NCBI GenBank assembly: GCA_016715065.1
Contig: JADKBN010000003.1
Span: forward strand, 1 to 64,000
Source: Fibrobacterota bacterium
GTDB lineage: Bacteria > Fibrobacterota > Fibrobacteria > UBA5070
DNA length: 64,000 bases
Reading direction: 5' to 3'
Under the pieces are notes generated by a model. The model ran no database searches and was not told the DNA's origin. It saw only the letters and a list, made by a program, of their open reading frames with translations. The position numbers and the translations under genes were made by a program. Positions within the stretch are counted from its first letter, which is position 1, and the number at the start of each line of letters is the position of its first letter. Below, one piece after another: positions 1 to 8,573 of the stretch.

Positions 1-104
1 TGGTTTGGGTAATCACTAAACACCAAAAGCACCAAGCAAGCAGACATAAGTGATTCCACTGAAAAAATTGCTTCTTAATACTAACTAACGATAGAAGGAT
101 GAAA

Positions 105-611
105 ATGAAGATCAAAGTATCCCTTGGCATTGGCGTCGCGTTGTTGTTTCTGGCGACAAGCTGTGACAAATCGAGCGAATCTGAATCTGTCGATCTCAAT
201 GTCACAAACACCATTGAACAGAATATTTTAGGCGATTGGTATCGGTTTCGGCGAACTGATTCATCTTTTGATAGTGCCAACTATCATTTTGAGTCAAAGA
301 AAATCATAAGAGCCACAAATTTCCTTGCAATCAATAAGGGCCTTAGAATTCAATTCCAAAAAATGTATGGCACATGGTCTGTGCAAGCGGATTCAATTCT
401 ATTCAATATTGATTCTGTATTGACTAGCTATGATTCCGGGAAAACATTCGACAAGCAGATTGAGATGCCGCTTACTTACTCGATGAAGGCTTCCATCGAA
501 GGTGATTCACTAATTTTGATGAATCTTGACGCGACACTTAGATTCAAAAGAGCAAAAAACAAAATAATTGCACTCAAAAGCATCAAATCAGCATATGGGC
601 AGAAGGAATAA
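105..611 (+). CDS. Predicted lipoprotein of unknown function
   Basis: Encodes about 168 residues. The N-terminus has a short basic stretch, a hydrophobic core and a lipobox ending LATSC, so the mature protein should be lipid-anchored at Cys, facing the periplasm or outer membrane. The rest is a soluble, beta-rich-looking domain with no family I recognise; it contains GDWYRF and YGTWSV, a pattern seen in lipocalin-like lipoproteins, but that is only a resemblance. I chose the ATG at 105 because AGAAGG at 93-98 then lies 6 bases upstream; the ATG at 99 would touch it. It is the first visible gene of the integron cassette array and is followed by an attC site. Confidence 0.7.
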   Translation: MKIKVSLGIGVALLFLATSCDKSSESESVDLNVTNTIEQNILGDWYRFRRTDSSFDSANYHFESKKIIRATNFLAINKGLRIQFQKMYGTWSVQADSILFNIDSVLTSYDSGKTFDKQIEMPLTYSMKASIEGDSLILMNLDATLRFKRAKNKIIALKSIKSAYGQKE

Positions 612-942
612 AAAATCGGCGGCGAACTCGTGAATTGAAATACTAAAGAAAGTATGTCAAAGAATGATTTCAACAGTGAAATCAGAACCGCAAAAAGGCA
701 ATTTTTCCACTCGCTAATCGCTCGGGACCTAACAAATTTGTTCAATGTTGATCGCGCATTAACTTGGAGAATTGGATTTGTGCGCGACAACATTAACAAA
801 ATGCGTTAGGCACACCTCCCGGGGGGATAGCTGCAGATGAGCAACAATTAGCAAAATGACAGCTGCTGAACGGGCTTCGGTCGTGAACAGCTGGCATAAA
901 TTCAACCGCAAACATAAATCAAGTAAAACTGAAAGGCTTCCA
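612..942. other. Inter-cassette region containing attC
   Basis: No convincing gene. A 51-codon open frame at 653-808 runs into the attC site and ends in its GTTAGGC box, so I treat it as fortuitous. After the attC, from 812, comes a conserved cassette-start motif (ACACCTCCCGGGGGG and following) that is also found at about 1907 and 6654. Confidence 0.5.
727..811 (+). other. attC recombination site (complete)
   Basis: An 85-bp imperfect palindrome starts with ACCTAAC (727-733, fits RYYYAAC) and ends with GTTAGGC (805-811, fits GTTRRRY). The inner arms AATGTTGATCGCGCA and TGCGCGACAACATT pair with a single extra base, as in integron attC hairpins. The recombination point is expected between G and TT of GTTAGGC. 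It marks the 3' end of the lipoprotein cassette. Confidence 0.85.
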
Positions 943-1749
943 ATGTACGCTAATAATAAATCGAAAACCATCGAATCTCAGCTTAGGAATTACTTGAAAC
1001 ATCGCCAGTTTCCAGCATCCAGATTTGTTCATCGTATTTGAGCCTGAGTGGGGCAAAAAAGATTATATCAATATGCAAGGAGTATAGCATTGAAGATATT
1101 ACAGGATATTTCGGGCTTTCTGTTCCTCACACACAGAATTCAGCGTTGGAGTTTATGCGAAAAGTTTCCAAAGTAAGTGTTGTAGAAAATTATGACCTAT
1201 GGTTTCATCCAAAGGTGATAAGAATTAATCACACAAACAACACCATATCAGCAATTATTGGGTCAGCAAACCTTACCAAAGGTGGGCTAAACTCGAATAC
1301 CGAATTTTGTTTCGGTTCAAAATTGAGCACAAAAACACAAAAGAATTTGAAAACTGCTGGAAAGCAGTGGTTAGCGGAATGGAAGCATTAACTCCAAAAC
1401 TTTTAAAAGAGCACAAAGCTTGCGAAGAAAAATTTGCCAAATCCTATCCAACCAGGAGAACACCCAAAACCTTGCCGAAAAACTGGAACAAGGAATCGAT
1501 GTGACTTTATTTTCCAAGGGAATTGTATGCTCGTGGCGAGTACTGAGCAACAATAATGACTGGCAAGTCAGGGTATTGAGTGGATCAAAATTGAGGCCAA
1601 GTCGGTATACTGAAAACCAAAATCGCGCACGCATGGAGAAGAAGCACGCCAAGAATTTTCCGCTTTCATCGATAAGCGAAGCTGGACAATTAAAGAAAAT
1701 ACGCCCTATATGTCGGTTTCGAGGGTTGCGTCGCTTATTACAGGCATAA
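943..1749 (+). pseudogene. Broken phospholipase D-like nuclease cassette gene
   Basis: The reading frame is in pieces. An N-terminal part (from ATG 943, residues such as SKTIESQLRNYLKHR) stops near 1041. The next piece (1038-1391) carries WFHPKVI followed by GSANLTKGGLNSNTEF, which is the His-Lys plus Asn/Glu pattern of PLD-superfamily nucleases such as NgoFVII-type restriction enzymes. Around 1340 the sensible frame changes (KEFENCWKAVVSGMEAL), and the frame changes again before 1749. At least two frameshifts and one stop make an active enzyme unlikely. It lies between an intact attC and a degenerate cassette border. Family assignment rests on the motif only. Confidence 0.6.
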
Positions 1750-1900
1750 ATCAAAATGGCTTTTTGGATTGGGTGCGGGTCGAAGACGGAATGCAACTTA
1801 ACGATTTGCGCAAACCTGCAAAGCGTCGCATATCAAATCGATCATAATGCGAATTCAAGACAGCAATAAATTGCATCAATACCGTTGTAACAAATACTCT

Positions 1901-1944
1901 TTTAAGGAAACCCTCCGGGTGAAAAACACTACATAACAAACCTG
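1901..1944 (+). repeat. Degenerate attC end with conserved cassette-start motif
   Basis: TTTAAGG followed by AAACCCTCCGGGTG aligns with GTTAGGC plus AAACCCTCCGGGTGG at 6647-6667 and, more loosely, with 805-826. ATAACAAAC follows here, and ATAACAAAG follows at the 6654 copy. I read it as the decayed end of the PLD cassette's attC and the start of the Fic cassette. A left half of this attC is not clear; ACTTAAC near 1796 is a weak candidate. Confidence 0.4.
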
Positions 1945-2037
1945 AGGCCAGACATATAAATTTCCACACGAAGAAACCTCAATAAAAATTCGTATATTGT
2001 AAGTGTCTGATTTCATCACATCTCAAAAGGGCTAATA

Positions 2038-3507
2038 TGAGCTACACGAGAATATCAGGATTCCCGGAATACGACCAAAAGATTTCTAATGAATTAAAAG
2101 CCTTAACTTCTGTTTGGCTTGAAAAAGAACGCGATGCAAAACGAAGGCGTTTATAAGACCTTTTAAAAAAATGCAACGAGAATGGGCGATTGAAACTGGA
2201 ATTATCGAGCGTTTATATACCTGGGATCGAGGCGTAACTGAAGCTTTGATTGAGCAAGGAATTGAAGCTTTGATTATCTCCACAAAGGTGGATTGGCTGT
2301 AAATGAAGCGGAACATGTTCAACTTGTAATCAATGATCACCTCGGGATTGTTGAAGGTCTGTTTGGCTACATCAAAGGTGATGAGCAATTATCCGAGTAT
2401 TTTATTCGAGGATTACAATCGCAATTTACCGCGCACCAAGATCATACCGAGGCTATTACGCCGAACGGAAGCCTAATCAAAATTGATCTCATTAAAGGTG
2501 ACTACAAAAGACTGCCAAATAATCCGCGACGCAATGATGGCGTGATCCATCAATACTGTCCACCGGAATTAACGAAAGAAGAAATGGAAACTCTTATCAA
2601 TGTGTATCGTGATGCGGAAAACAGTTACCCCGTTGAGGTACGTTCAGCATGGCTACATCATCGATTTACACAGATTCATCCGTTCCAAGATGGGAATGGA
2701 CGTGTGGCGCGTGCACTTGCTTCTCTAGTTTTTCTGCGTGATGGACTTTTTCCACTAGTGGTAAGAGAATCAGATCGCGAGGAATATATTAATGCGCTAG
2801 AGAATGCAGATGACGGCGATTTATCTAAATTGACTCATTTTTTCGCAAGAAGGCAGCGAGAAGCTATTCTAAAAGCTCTCGGACTTGAGCAGCAAGCCCA
2901 GCAAAGTAAGTACGCAGATGACATCATTAAATCCGCAATGTCTATTCTAAGATCTAAGACAACAAAAGAAGTAGAGAAAATTGCCATTGTTTACGAATAT
3001 GCGGATAAGCTTCAATCCATTGTTAACAAAAAATTTGCATCGCTTCACAATGAATTAGGAGTAAGTCTTCGAGAATTGACACCACCGGGAATGTCTGAAA
3101 AATTTGGCAGCAAATATGATTCCGGAACAAATGCAGCGCAAACACGACATTATTTCCAAAAAGAAATAGTTGATATCGCTTCGCGATTTGATTACTACGC
3201 AAATCTCCAAAAGTATCGCACATGGAGTCGATTGAATTTATCTACGAACAGCAAATTTGATTTCGTGATTAGTTTTCATGGTTATGGACCAGGAAATAGT
3301 GGGATTATCGCAGCGTCTGCCTTTACATATGTAAAAGTCCAAAAGGAAGATGCTAAGGGCTTCGATCACATAAATTTAAACCCCGCATCAATGGAGATTT
3401 TTCAGTTAAATTATGCAGAACCATACGAAAATGCCGAAATTCGGTTCCATGAATGGTTTGACGCAACTTTGGCTATCGCAATGGCCGAATGGAAGCGAAA
3501 TATTTAA
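2038..3507 (+). pseudogene. Fic-domain protein with frameshifted 5' end
   Basis: From 2293 a continuous frame of 404 codons carries the Fic motif HPFQDGNGRVARAL (HPFx[D/E]GNGRxxR), expected to transfer AMP or a related group from a nucleotide onto a target hydroxyl. The usual N-terminal part of this Fic family is present but in other frames: ATG 2038 (SYTRISGFPEYDQKI), then about 2170 (QREWAIETGIIERLYTW, typical of the family), which ends at 2302. At least two frameshifts therefore separate it from the catalytic part. An internal start near 2293 could still give a truncated protein, but the gene is probably inactive unless these are sequencing errors. It shares a cassette with the second Fic gene. 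Confidence 0.65.
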
Positions 3508-3570
3508 CACGCGAATTCCAGTCAACAATAACGCAAAACCCGATATGCAGCACCCAACAAATGGAATAAA

Positions 3571-4671
3571 ATGGCAAATACATTTCAAATACTGCTTTTC
3601 TGGGATAAAGGGCAAGCGTTTTCAGAAAGAATGTCAGCAAAGATTCTAGCCATTGATGGGTATTCAGATATTGATCCGCAATGCCCACAAGGCGGACCGG
3701 ATGGCAAGAAAGACATCCTTTGCAAAAAGAATAATGAATCATTTGTTGTGGGGTGTTTTTACCCGAGTGGACAGCAGGATTTCAAGGTGATTTCTCAAAA
3801 ATTTACTTCTGATTATTTGGGTTGCAAAATACATTCTGCTGATGGATTCATATTTCTCACTAATCAGAAAATTTCTCCTAGTGAACGGGTGGAACTCGCA
3901 ACAAATTATCCAAAATCAGTAATTTATCATGGCGAGAAAGTCTGTGGGATCTTAGACTCCCCAAAAGGCTATGGTGTACGATTAGAATACTTAGGGATTG
4001 AACTAAATAAGGAAGAGCAGATTTCATTTTTAGATTCAAAGCTTGATTTAGACGATAAGCTCAATGAGCTGAGGGACAGCATAGCCTCGGTTAAAATGGC
4101 AACTTTAAAAACAGCAGAAATGATAGAGCTTCATGATCTGAATCATAATCGCAAATTCTCAATCATTCCTATTGCGGGCATTTCCTTTTCCTCGCGTCTG
4201 ACAATAGAAGATATTCACGCTATTCATCAGATATGCATCTATGAAGCTGGTCAAGGGATTTCGGGGATCCCTCTTGGATTTCGAAAGGTGCAGGTACGGA
4301 TTGGCCCCCCAGATTCAACAATTGAAACTGCGCGATTTATTCCTCCTAACCCAGAAGATATTCCGAATTTGATGTTCGAACTCCTAGAATGGTGGCGTAC
4401 AGAATATATGAAAATCCTATATGCATCGGATGCTACAAAAATTGTCGCTATAGCAAAATTCCATGAAAAAATATTATTCATTCATCCATACTTGGATGGC
4501 AATGGAAGAGTCGCCCGATCTTTGGCATCAATTCAATGCAGAGATTTGCTTGGTAGACTGTTACAATTTGAACTTATCGAAGATTCTGATCCATATTACA
4601 ACGCCATAACAAGTGCTGACAAAGGAAATCCTCAAGCACTAATTGATTTGTTTACTTCAATAACGCGCTAA
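3571..4671 (+). CDS. Nuclease-like domain fused to Fic domain
   Basis: Intact, 366 residues. Residues 1-150 form a domain with GGPDGKKDILCKK, VVGCFYPSGQQ, ADGFIFLTNQ and ILDSPKGYGVRLEYLGIE. I recognise this from memory as a recurring N-terminal module of bacterial defence-type proteins; the PDG...D-I-L pattern resembles restriction-endonuclease-fold nucleases, although the usual E/QxK lysine is not obvious. After a linker (about 160-190) comes a Fic domain with HPYLDGNGRVARSL at about residue 308. The likely role is a phage- or DNA-responsive effector that modifies a protein (inference). It is the last gene before the intron-split attC and follows the broken Fic gene by 63 bp. No antitoxin-like partner is seen. 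Confidence 0.65.
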   Translation: MANTFQILLFWDKGQAFSERMSAKILAIDGYSDIDPQCPQGGPDGKKDILCKKNNESFVVGCFYPSGQQDFKVISQKFTSDYLGCKIHSADGFIFLTNQKISPSERVELATNYPKSVIYHGEKVCGILDSPKGYGVRLEYLGIELNKEEQISFLDSKLDLDDKLNELRDSIASVKMATLKTAEMIELHDLNHNRKFSIIPIAGISFSSRLTIEDIHAIHQICIYEAGQGISGIPLGFRKVQVRIGPPDSTIETARFIPPNPEDIPNLMFELLEWWRTEYMKILYASDATKIVAIAKFHEKILFIHPYLDGNGRVARSLASIQCRDLLGRLLQFELIEDSDPYYNAITSADKGNPQALIDLFTSITR

Positions 4672-4694
4672 AATCCTGATCAAATACTAAAAAT

Positions 4695-4701
4695 CCCTAA
4701 C
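4695..4701 (+). other. attC left box separated by group II intron
   Basis: CCCTAAC differs by one base from the complement of GTTAGGC at 6647-6653. Joined to 6601-6653 it rebuilds a 60-bp attC: CCTAACATT pairs with AATGTTAGG and CATGTTG with CAACATG. The intron begins with the next base (GTGTG). Confidence 0.75.
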
Positions 4702-5268
4702 GTGTGACTCGAAGAATTGAGAGGAGGAATAGCAATCCAAGAATCGATTCGCAACTGTGTGAAAGATGGTGGCAGGCCCACCGATGAAGACTTGGCCAGA
4801 GAAGATTCATCAAACCACCCTCCGGTGCTGGATTCGTGAGGATCTGGTGTTGAACGGTAGAGGGAAAAGGAGCGGGGACCCGTTTCAGGTGACGCAGAAA
4901 GAGCTGAACGCAAGTGAACCACCGATGAGGTGTCGAGAGATTCATACCGATCTGAAAACCTCGGGTACGTTAGAGCCTGGGGGACAAGGACAGGGTTTGC
5001 CCAACTGGACATGGTTGCCCTTCTCGGATCCGGCATATAGGTGGCAGGACTTTCTGCGAGGCTTTCGCACGGAACGAGTGATCCCATGGACCCGATAAGT
5101 ACCCGAGAGCACAAGTGGAGCTCCCATGAGGCTGAGCGGGGTGGGACGGTCCATGGAGTCAGATGGCGGCATAGTAGTGTTGATGGTGGTTGTAATGACC
5201 CCGGAGCGAAGGCCGTCACGGAGCCGCCGACCATTGGAACGCCACCTCGCGAGAGTAGGAGCGAACCG

Positions 5269-6537
5269 ATGTTGGCAAAGACGCAGCCCATCGAGAAACG
5301 ACAGGTATGGCAAGCGTGGAAACACGTTCGCAAGGGCGGCAAAGCGGTTGGAGTCGACGATGTGAGCATCGCCGAAATCGACGCGGATCCTGCCAAGTAT
5401 CTGTACCCATTGTGGAATCGAATGGCCAGTGGCAGCTACCACCCGCCAGCGGTGCGCGAGCACTGCATCCCCAAGGGAAACGGCAAAGAACGGAAGCTGG
5501 GGATTCCCACGGTCCTGGACCGGGTGGCACAGCAGGTGATCCGGGCGGAGCTAGAGCCGCTTGTTGAACCTCGCTTTCATCCGAGCTCTTATGGATACCG
5601 ACCCAACAAGGACGCGCACCAGGCTTTGGCCGCGTGTGTGTTGAATTGCAAGTCAATGGTATACGTGACGGATCTTGACATCAGCGGGTTCTTTGACACG
5701 ATCGACCATGAGAAGATGATGGACGTTCTGGGCAAGCGCACCGACAAACGGCACGTGCTGATGTACTGCCGCCGTTGGTTGCAAGCCCAGGTTTGGAAAC
5801 AAGACGGGACGATGGCGGACAGGGACTTGGGCACCCCGCAAGGAGGCGTGATCAGTCCATTGCTCGCCAACATATTCCTGGATGAGGTGTTCGACCGCTG
5901 GATGGCGGTGACCTATCCAGATGTCCCCTTCGAGCGCTATGCCGACGACATCGTCGTGCATGCGGTAAGTGAGCGCGAGGCGAAGGAGCTTCGAGACAGG
6001 ATCCGTCAACGCTTGGGCGTCTACGGACTTGGTGTGAACGAAGAGAAGACGCGCGTCGTCTACTGCTGGAGGGCTGGACGCCCGCAACGCAGCCGGGATG
6101 AGCTCCCACAGGAGTTCGACTTCCTGGGCTTCACGTTCAAGCCTCGTTTGAAGTCACGCCGTAGCGACAAGGGTCGGTTTTGGGGATTCTGGCCGGCAAT
6201 CAGCAGGAAGAATGAGCGTCGGATCGCCGACGTGTTGCGGAAGCTTGCGATCACCAAATGGCAGGGGATGACCTTGCGTGAATTGGCAAAGACGCTGGCG
6301 CCGCGCACACGAGGCTGGATCAGCTACTACGGCAAGTACAGCTTGGGCGAAATGGCGCGCACGATGAACCTTCTGAACACTAGGTTGGTGAAATGGATCA
6401 GACGCAAGTTTGGCCTACCGACGTTCTCGCGTGCCCGTGGCTGGCTATGCAGCCAGGAGATTCGAAAGACAGTGCAATTCCATCATTGGTCGAAAGGTTT
6501 CGGAATGTGGCAATATCTGCTTCGAAGAGCCGTGTGA
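5269..6537 (+). CDS. ltrA: Group II intron reverse transcriptase/maturase
   Basis: 422 residues from ATG 5269 (LAKTQPIEKRQVWQAW). Reverse transcriptase motifs appear in order: FHPSSYGYRPNKDAHQAL, DLDISGFFDTIDH, GTPQGGVISPLLANIFL and the catalytic YADDIVV, with FDFLGFTF and a group II maturase (domain X) region after it. The protein ends soon after FGMWQYLLRRAV, so it lacks the C-terminal HNH endonuclease; such proteins usually prime from replication forks or use hairpin targets. It helps splice its host intron RNA and reverse-transcribe it into the target. Its stop codon lies inside intron domain V (6527-6560). Longer in-frame starts upstream are in structured intron RNA and I reject them. 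Confidence 0.9.
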   Translation: MLAKTQPIEKRQVWQAWKHVRKGGKAVGVDDVSIAEIDADPAKYLYPLWNRMASGSYHPPAVREHCIPKGNGKERKLGIPTVLDRVAQQVIRAELEPLVEPRFHPSSYGYRPNKDAHQALAACVLNCKSMVYVTDLDISGFFDTIDHEKMMDVLGKRTDKRHVLMYCRRWLQAQVWKQDGTMADRDLGTPQGGVISPLLANIFLDEVFDRWMAVTYPDVPFERYADDIVVHAVSEREAKELRDRIRQRLGVYGLGVNEEKTRVVYCWRAGRPQRSRDELPQEFDFLGFTFKPRLKSRRSDKGRFWGFWPAISRKNERRIADVLRKLAITKWQGMTLRELAKTLAPRTRGWISYYGKYSLGEMARTMNLLNTRLVKWIRRKFGLPTFSRARGWLCSQEIRKTVQFHHWSKGFGMWQYLLRRAV

Positions 6538-6560
6538 TGGGAGACTGTCAAGCACGGTTC
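6527..6560 (+). ncRNA. Group II intron domain V
   Basis: A 34-nt hairpin: GAGCCGTG at the start pairs with CACGGTTC at the end, with an internal GGGAGACTGTC region. This is the size and terminal sequence of the catalytic domain V. The maturase stop codon (6535-6537) overlaps it. Confidence 0.8.
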
Positions 6561-6600
6561 CGTGAGAGGCCGGGGTGCGATTCCCCGGCCTACTCGATAG

Positions 6601-6653
6601 ATTAATTCCATGTTGACGCGCTTTGCGCGCAACATGAATATAAAATGTTAGGC
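6601..6653 (+). other. attC right part after the intron
   Basis: CATGTTGACGCGC and GCGCGCAACATG form the inner stem with one extrahelical A, and GTTAGGC (6647-6653) is the 3' box. Together with 4695-4701 it forms the attC of the Fic cassette. The vapBC cassette begins right after it with AAACCCTCCGGGTGG. Confidence 0.8.
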
Positions 6654-6796
6654 AAACCCTCCGGGTGGATGAGCGGCAAAATAACAAAGCAAAAAAGAAT
6701 CAGCTGCAAAATTCAAATAGCCATTTTCCCTGGTTGGGGAAATTGAAATTTCGAACGTTATCAAACACCGACCAAGTAGGAGAACCAAGGAGAAAC

Positions 6797-6825
6797 TTGA
6801 CTTTCACAAATTTTCTGTGTAGATT
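6797..6825 (+). promoter_or_regulatory. Predicted sigma-70 promoter of vapBC
   Basis: TTGACT (6797-6802) and TAGATT (6820-6825) are separated by 17 bases, 30 bp before the vapB start. A toxin-antitoxin cassette is expected to carry its own promoter. Prediction from sequence only. Confidence 0.5.
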
Positions 6826-6855
6826 GATGTGTGAACATTTGCGTGGAGGTGCCGT

Positions 6856-7053
6856 ATGCCGACGAATTTAGCCCTGGATGATACCCTTCTAAATGAAGCC
6901 CTTGAAATCGGGCATTTAAAGACAAAAAAGGATACTGTTACGCTCGCACTGAAGGAATTCATTGCAAAACGCAAGCAATTCAAACTCCTTGAATTAGCAG
7001 GATCTATTGAATATGACGAAAAGTACGACTACAAGGCAATGAGAAATCGATGA
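6856..7053 (+). CDS. vapB: VapB-type antitoxin
   Basis: 65 residues. The sequence MPTNLALDDTLLNEALEIG then TKKDTVTLALKEFIAKR matches the ribbon-helix-helix VapB antitoxins, which bind their own promoter with the N-terminal half and wrap the PIN toxin with the C-terminal tail. GGAGGT lies 5 bases before the ATG. The stop overlaps the vapC start as ATGA, so translation is coupled and the operon is probably autoregulated. It is an integron cassette gene, a common place for toxin-antitoxin pairs, which stabilise arrays. Confidence 0.85.
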   Translation: MPTNLALDDTLLNEALEIGHLKTKKDTVTLALKEFIAKRKQFKLLELAGSIEYDEKYDYKAMRNR

Positions 7054-7457
7054 GTCAAGTTTTAGTTGATACTAATATTTGGAGTACATTCTTTAGGCGA
7101 AACAAGCCAGAAGATCAAAAACTGCGATCAAATTTGGAAATGCTTATGCAAGAGAATCGCATTTCCATGATCGGTCCGGTTCGCCAAGAAATACTAACCG
7201 GAATCAGGGATTACAGCAAATTCTTACTCCTTAAAGAGTATTTACAAGCATTTGATGATGAGCCAATCACTACTGAGGCATTTGAATACGCTGCAAAAGT
7301 CGCCAACGAATGCATGAAAAATGGAATAGCGATTAGTTCAGGCGACGCAATTATCGTTTCAATGATTGCCTTGCATGGGTTTGAAATCTATACCAATGAT
7401 CAAGATTTCGCTAGATACAAAAAAATCGTGCAATTCATTCAATATCAGGAGCGATAG
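7050..7457 (+). CDS. vapC: VapC-type PIN-domain RNase toxin
   Basis: 135 residues. PIN-domain acidic residues are present: D8 in VLVDTNIW, E in RQEILTGI, D in SSGDAIIVSMI and D in TNDQDFARY. VapC toxins are Mg-dependent RNases that cut tRNA or rRNA when the antitoxin is degraded. It overlaps vapB by 4 bases. The attC of this cassette starts 78 bp downstream (7536) but is cut by a transposon. Length and motifs are normal, so it is probably functional. Confidence 0.88.
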   Translation: MSQVLVDTNIWSTFFRRNKPEDQKLRSNLEMLMQENRISMIGPVRQEILTGIRDYSKFLLLKEYLQAFDDEPITTEAFEYAAKVANECMKNGIAISSGDAIIVSMIALHGFEIYTNDQDFARYKKIVQFIQYQER

Positions 7458-7535
7458 GGAAATTTCGGACAGATATGACGCCAAATAAATCCTCGCTAGA
7501 GATTCCAAGAACAGCTGTAATGATCAGCATACCCT

Positions 7536-7590
7536 GCCTAACAATGGCATTCAATGTTGACCTCGCCTACTCGGTTTTTTGATCTGTTAC
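7536..7590 (+). other. Left half of an attC cut by a transposon
   Basis: GCCTAAC (7536-7542) followed by AATGGCATTCAATGTTGACC repeats the left arm of the complete attC at 727 (ACCTAACAAATTTGTTCAATGTTGA). The partner arm and GTTRRRY box are not found after the transposon at 13434 onward, so the array is broken here. Confidence 0.7.
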
Positions 7591-7738
7591 TGTCCCCTTC
7601 CGCGCTTTACCAACCAGTTTGTCCCGCGCTATTTTCCCCAGCTCTGCTTGTCTGATATCGGCCTGACCTGAAGCGACAAGGGCCTCGGCGGTTGTTTCCG
7701 CCGAGGCCCCTGCTTCGCCGCATCCTGAATGCTTTGGA

Positions 7739-8573
7739 TCAGCTCATACTGGCGACCTCCCTGACGATGTCGTCGGCGACGATCCTTTCGGCGCGTTCAC
7801 ACGCCAAGTCCATGGCGTTGCCCGCGATGTTCATGATGGCTCTTCTGTTTCCTTTGGAGTCGATGTGGAGTGTCGTGTACGCTTCCTTGTCGAAGGTTCC
7901 CAATTCGGCCCCCCGCGGCCTTGAGTCTGTACTGGACGAAGCTTTCGACTTCCTCTTCATCCAGGGGCGTGGTCCGAAAGCGCATGGCGATCCTGGATCT
8001 GACGGCGGCATTGATGTCCAGTTCGAGGATCTTGGTCAGCACCGGATGTCCAGCCAGGACGATGGACGCGCAAGCGGTTGCGCTCTGGTGGTCGGCGGTG
8101 AGAGAGAACAGCTCATGGAGTGCCTCGCGCGGCAGGTTGTGCGCTTCGTCGATGGCAACGACCGTGTACGGCGCATCGTTGGATCGTGCCATTGCCTTGT
8201 GGAGCCGCTGGATGAGTGGCGTTCGTCCCGCGACGTCCAGACGGATCTTGTCGCAAATCTCACGCAGAATCTGTCCTGTCTTCTGTCCTGCCCACGGGAT
8301 CAGGACCGTACGATAGGTCTTGGCGTCCAGTCGCTCCAGAAGTCGCTTGAGAAGCATGGACTTGCCTGTTCCGGGCTCTCCAACCAAGGCGAACGACTTT
8401 CCCTGTGACAGGAGCGCTTCCATGCGTCGGAGGTTGTCGCCGTCGACCTTGGACATCCACGCATCCTTGAGTGGAAAGGTGTCCGAGAAGGGAGCGTATC
8501 GGCATCGGAAGTGCTCGAGGATTCCGACCGTGTTGGTGCCGTTGGATGCGGCTTTTGGGTTCTGGCTGTTCAT
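7739..8573 (-). pseudogene. TniB/ExeA-like AAA+ ATPase, frameshifted
   Basis: The N-terminal 225 residues are intact and contain Walker A GEPGTGKS, Walker B VVAIDEAHNL and the sensor region SIVLAGHPVL. This type of ATPase chooses the target DNA and activates the partner DDE transposase. Near 7905-7915 a run of six G on the coding strand shifts the frame. The proper C-terminus (ELGTFDKEAYTTLHIDSKG to REVASMS) continues in another frame to 7739. One extra base in a homopolymer could also be a sequencing error. It overlaps the transposase gene by 4 bases (ATGA). Confidence 0.75.

Larger units (their letters stand above)
4702..6600 (+). mobile_element. Group II intron inserted in attC
   Basis: About 1.9 kb. 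The 5' end is GTGTGACTCG, matching the group II start GUGYG. It contains a reverse transcriptase/maturase gene and a 34-nt domain V. A GC-rich hairpin (GGCCGGGG...CCCCGGCC, 6568-6590) follows domain V as a domain VI candidate. The 3' end is placed at 6598-6600 because removing it restores an almost perfect attC palindrome. It is a self-splicing, retrohoming element. The maturase has no endonuclease domain, as in class C introns, some of which are known to insert in attC sites. Confidence 0.85.

Noticed and set aside
653..808. A 51-codon plus-strand frame after the lipoprotein gene.
   Set aside because: It ends inside the attC right box, has no homologous feel and overlaps the recombination site.
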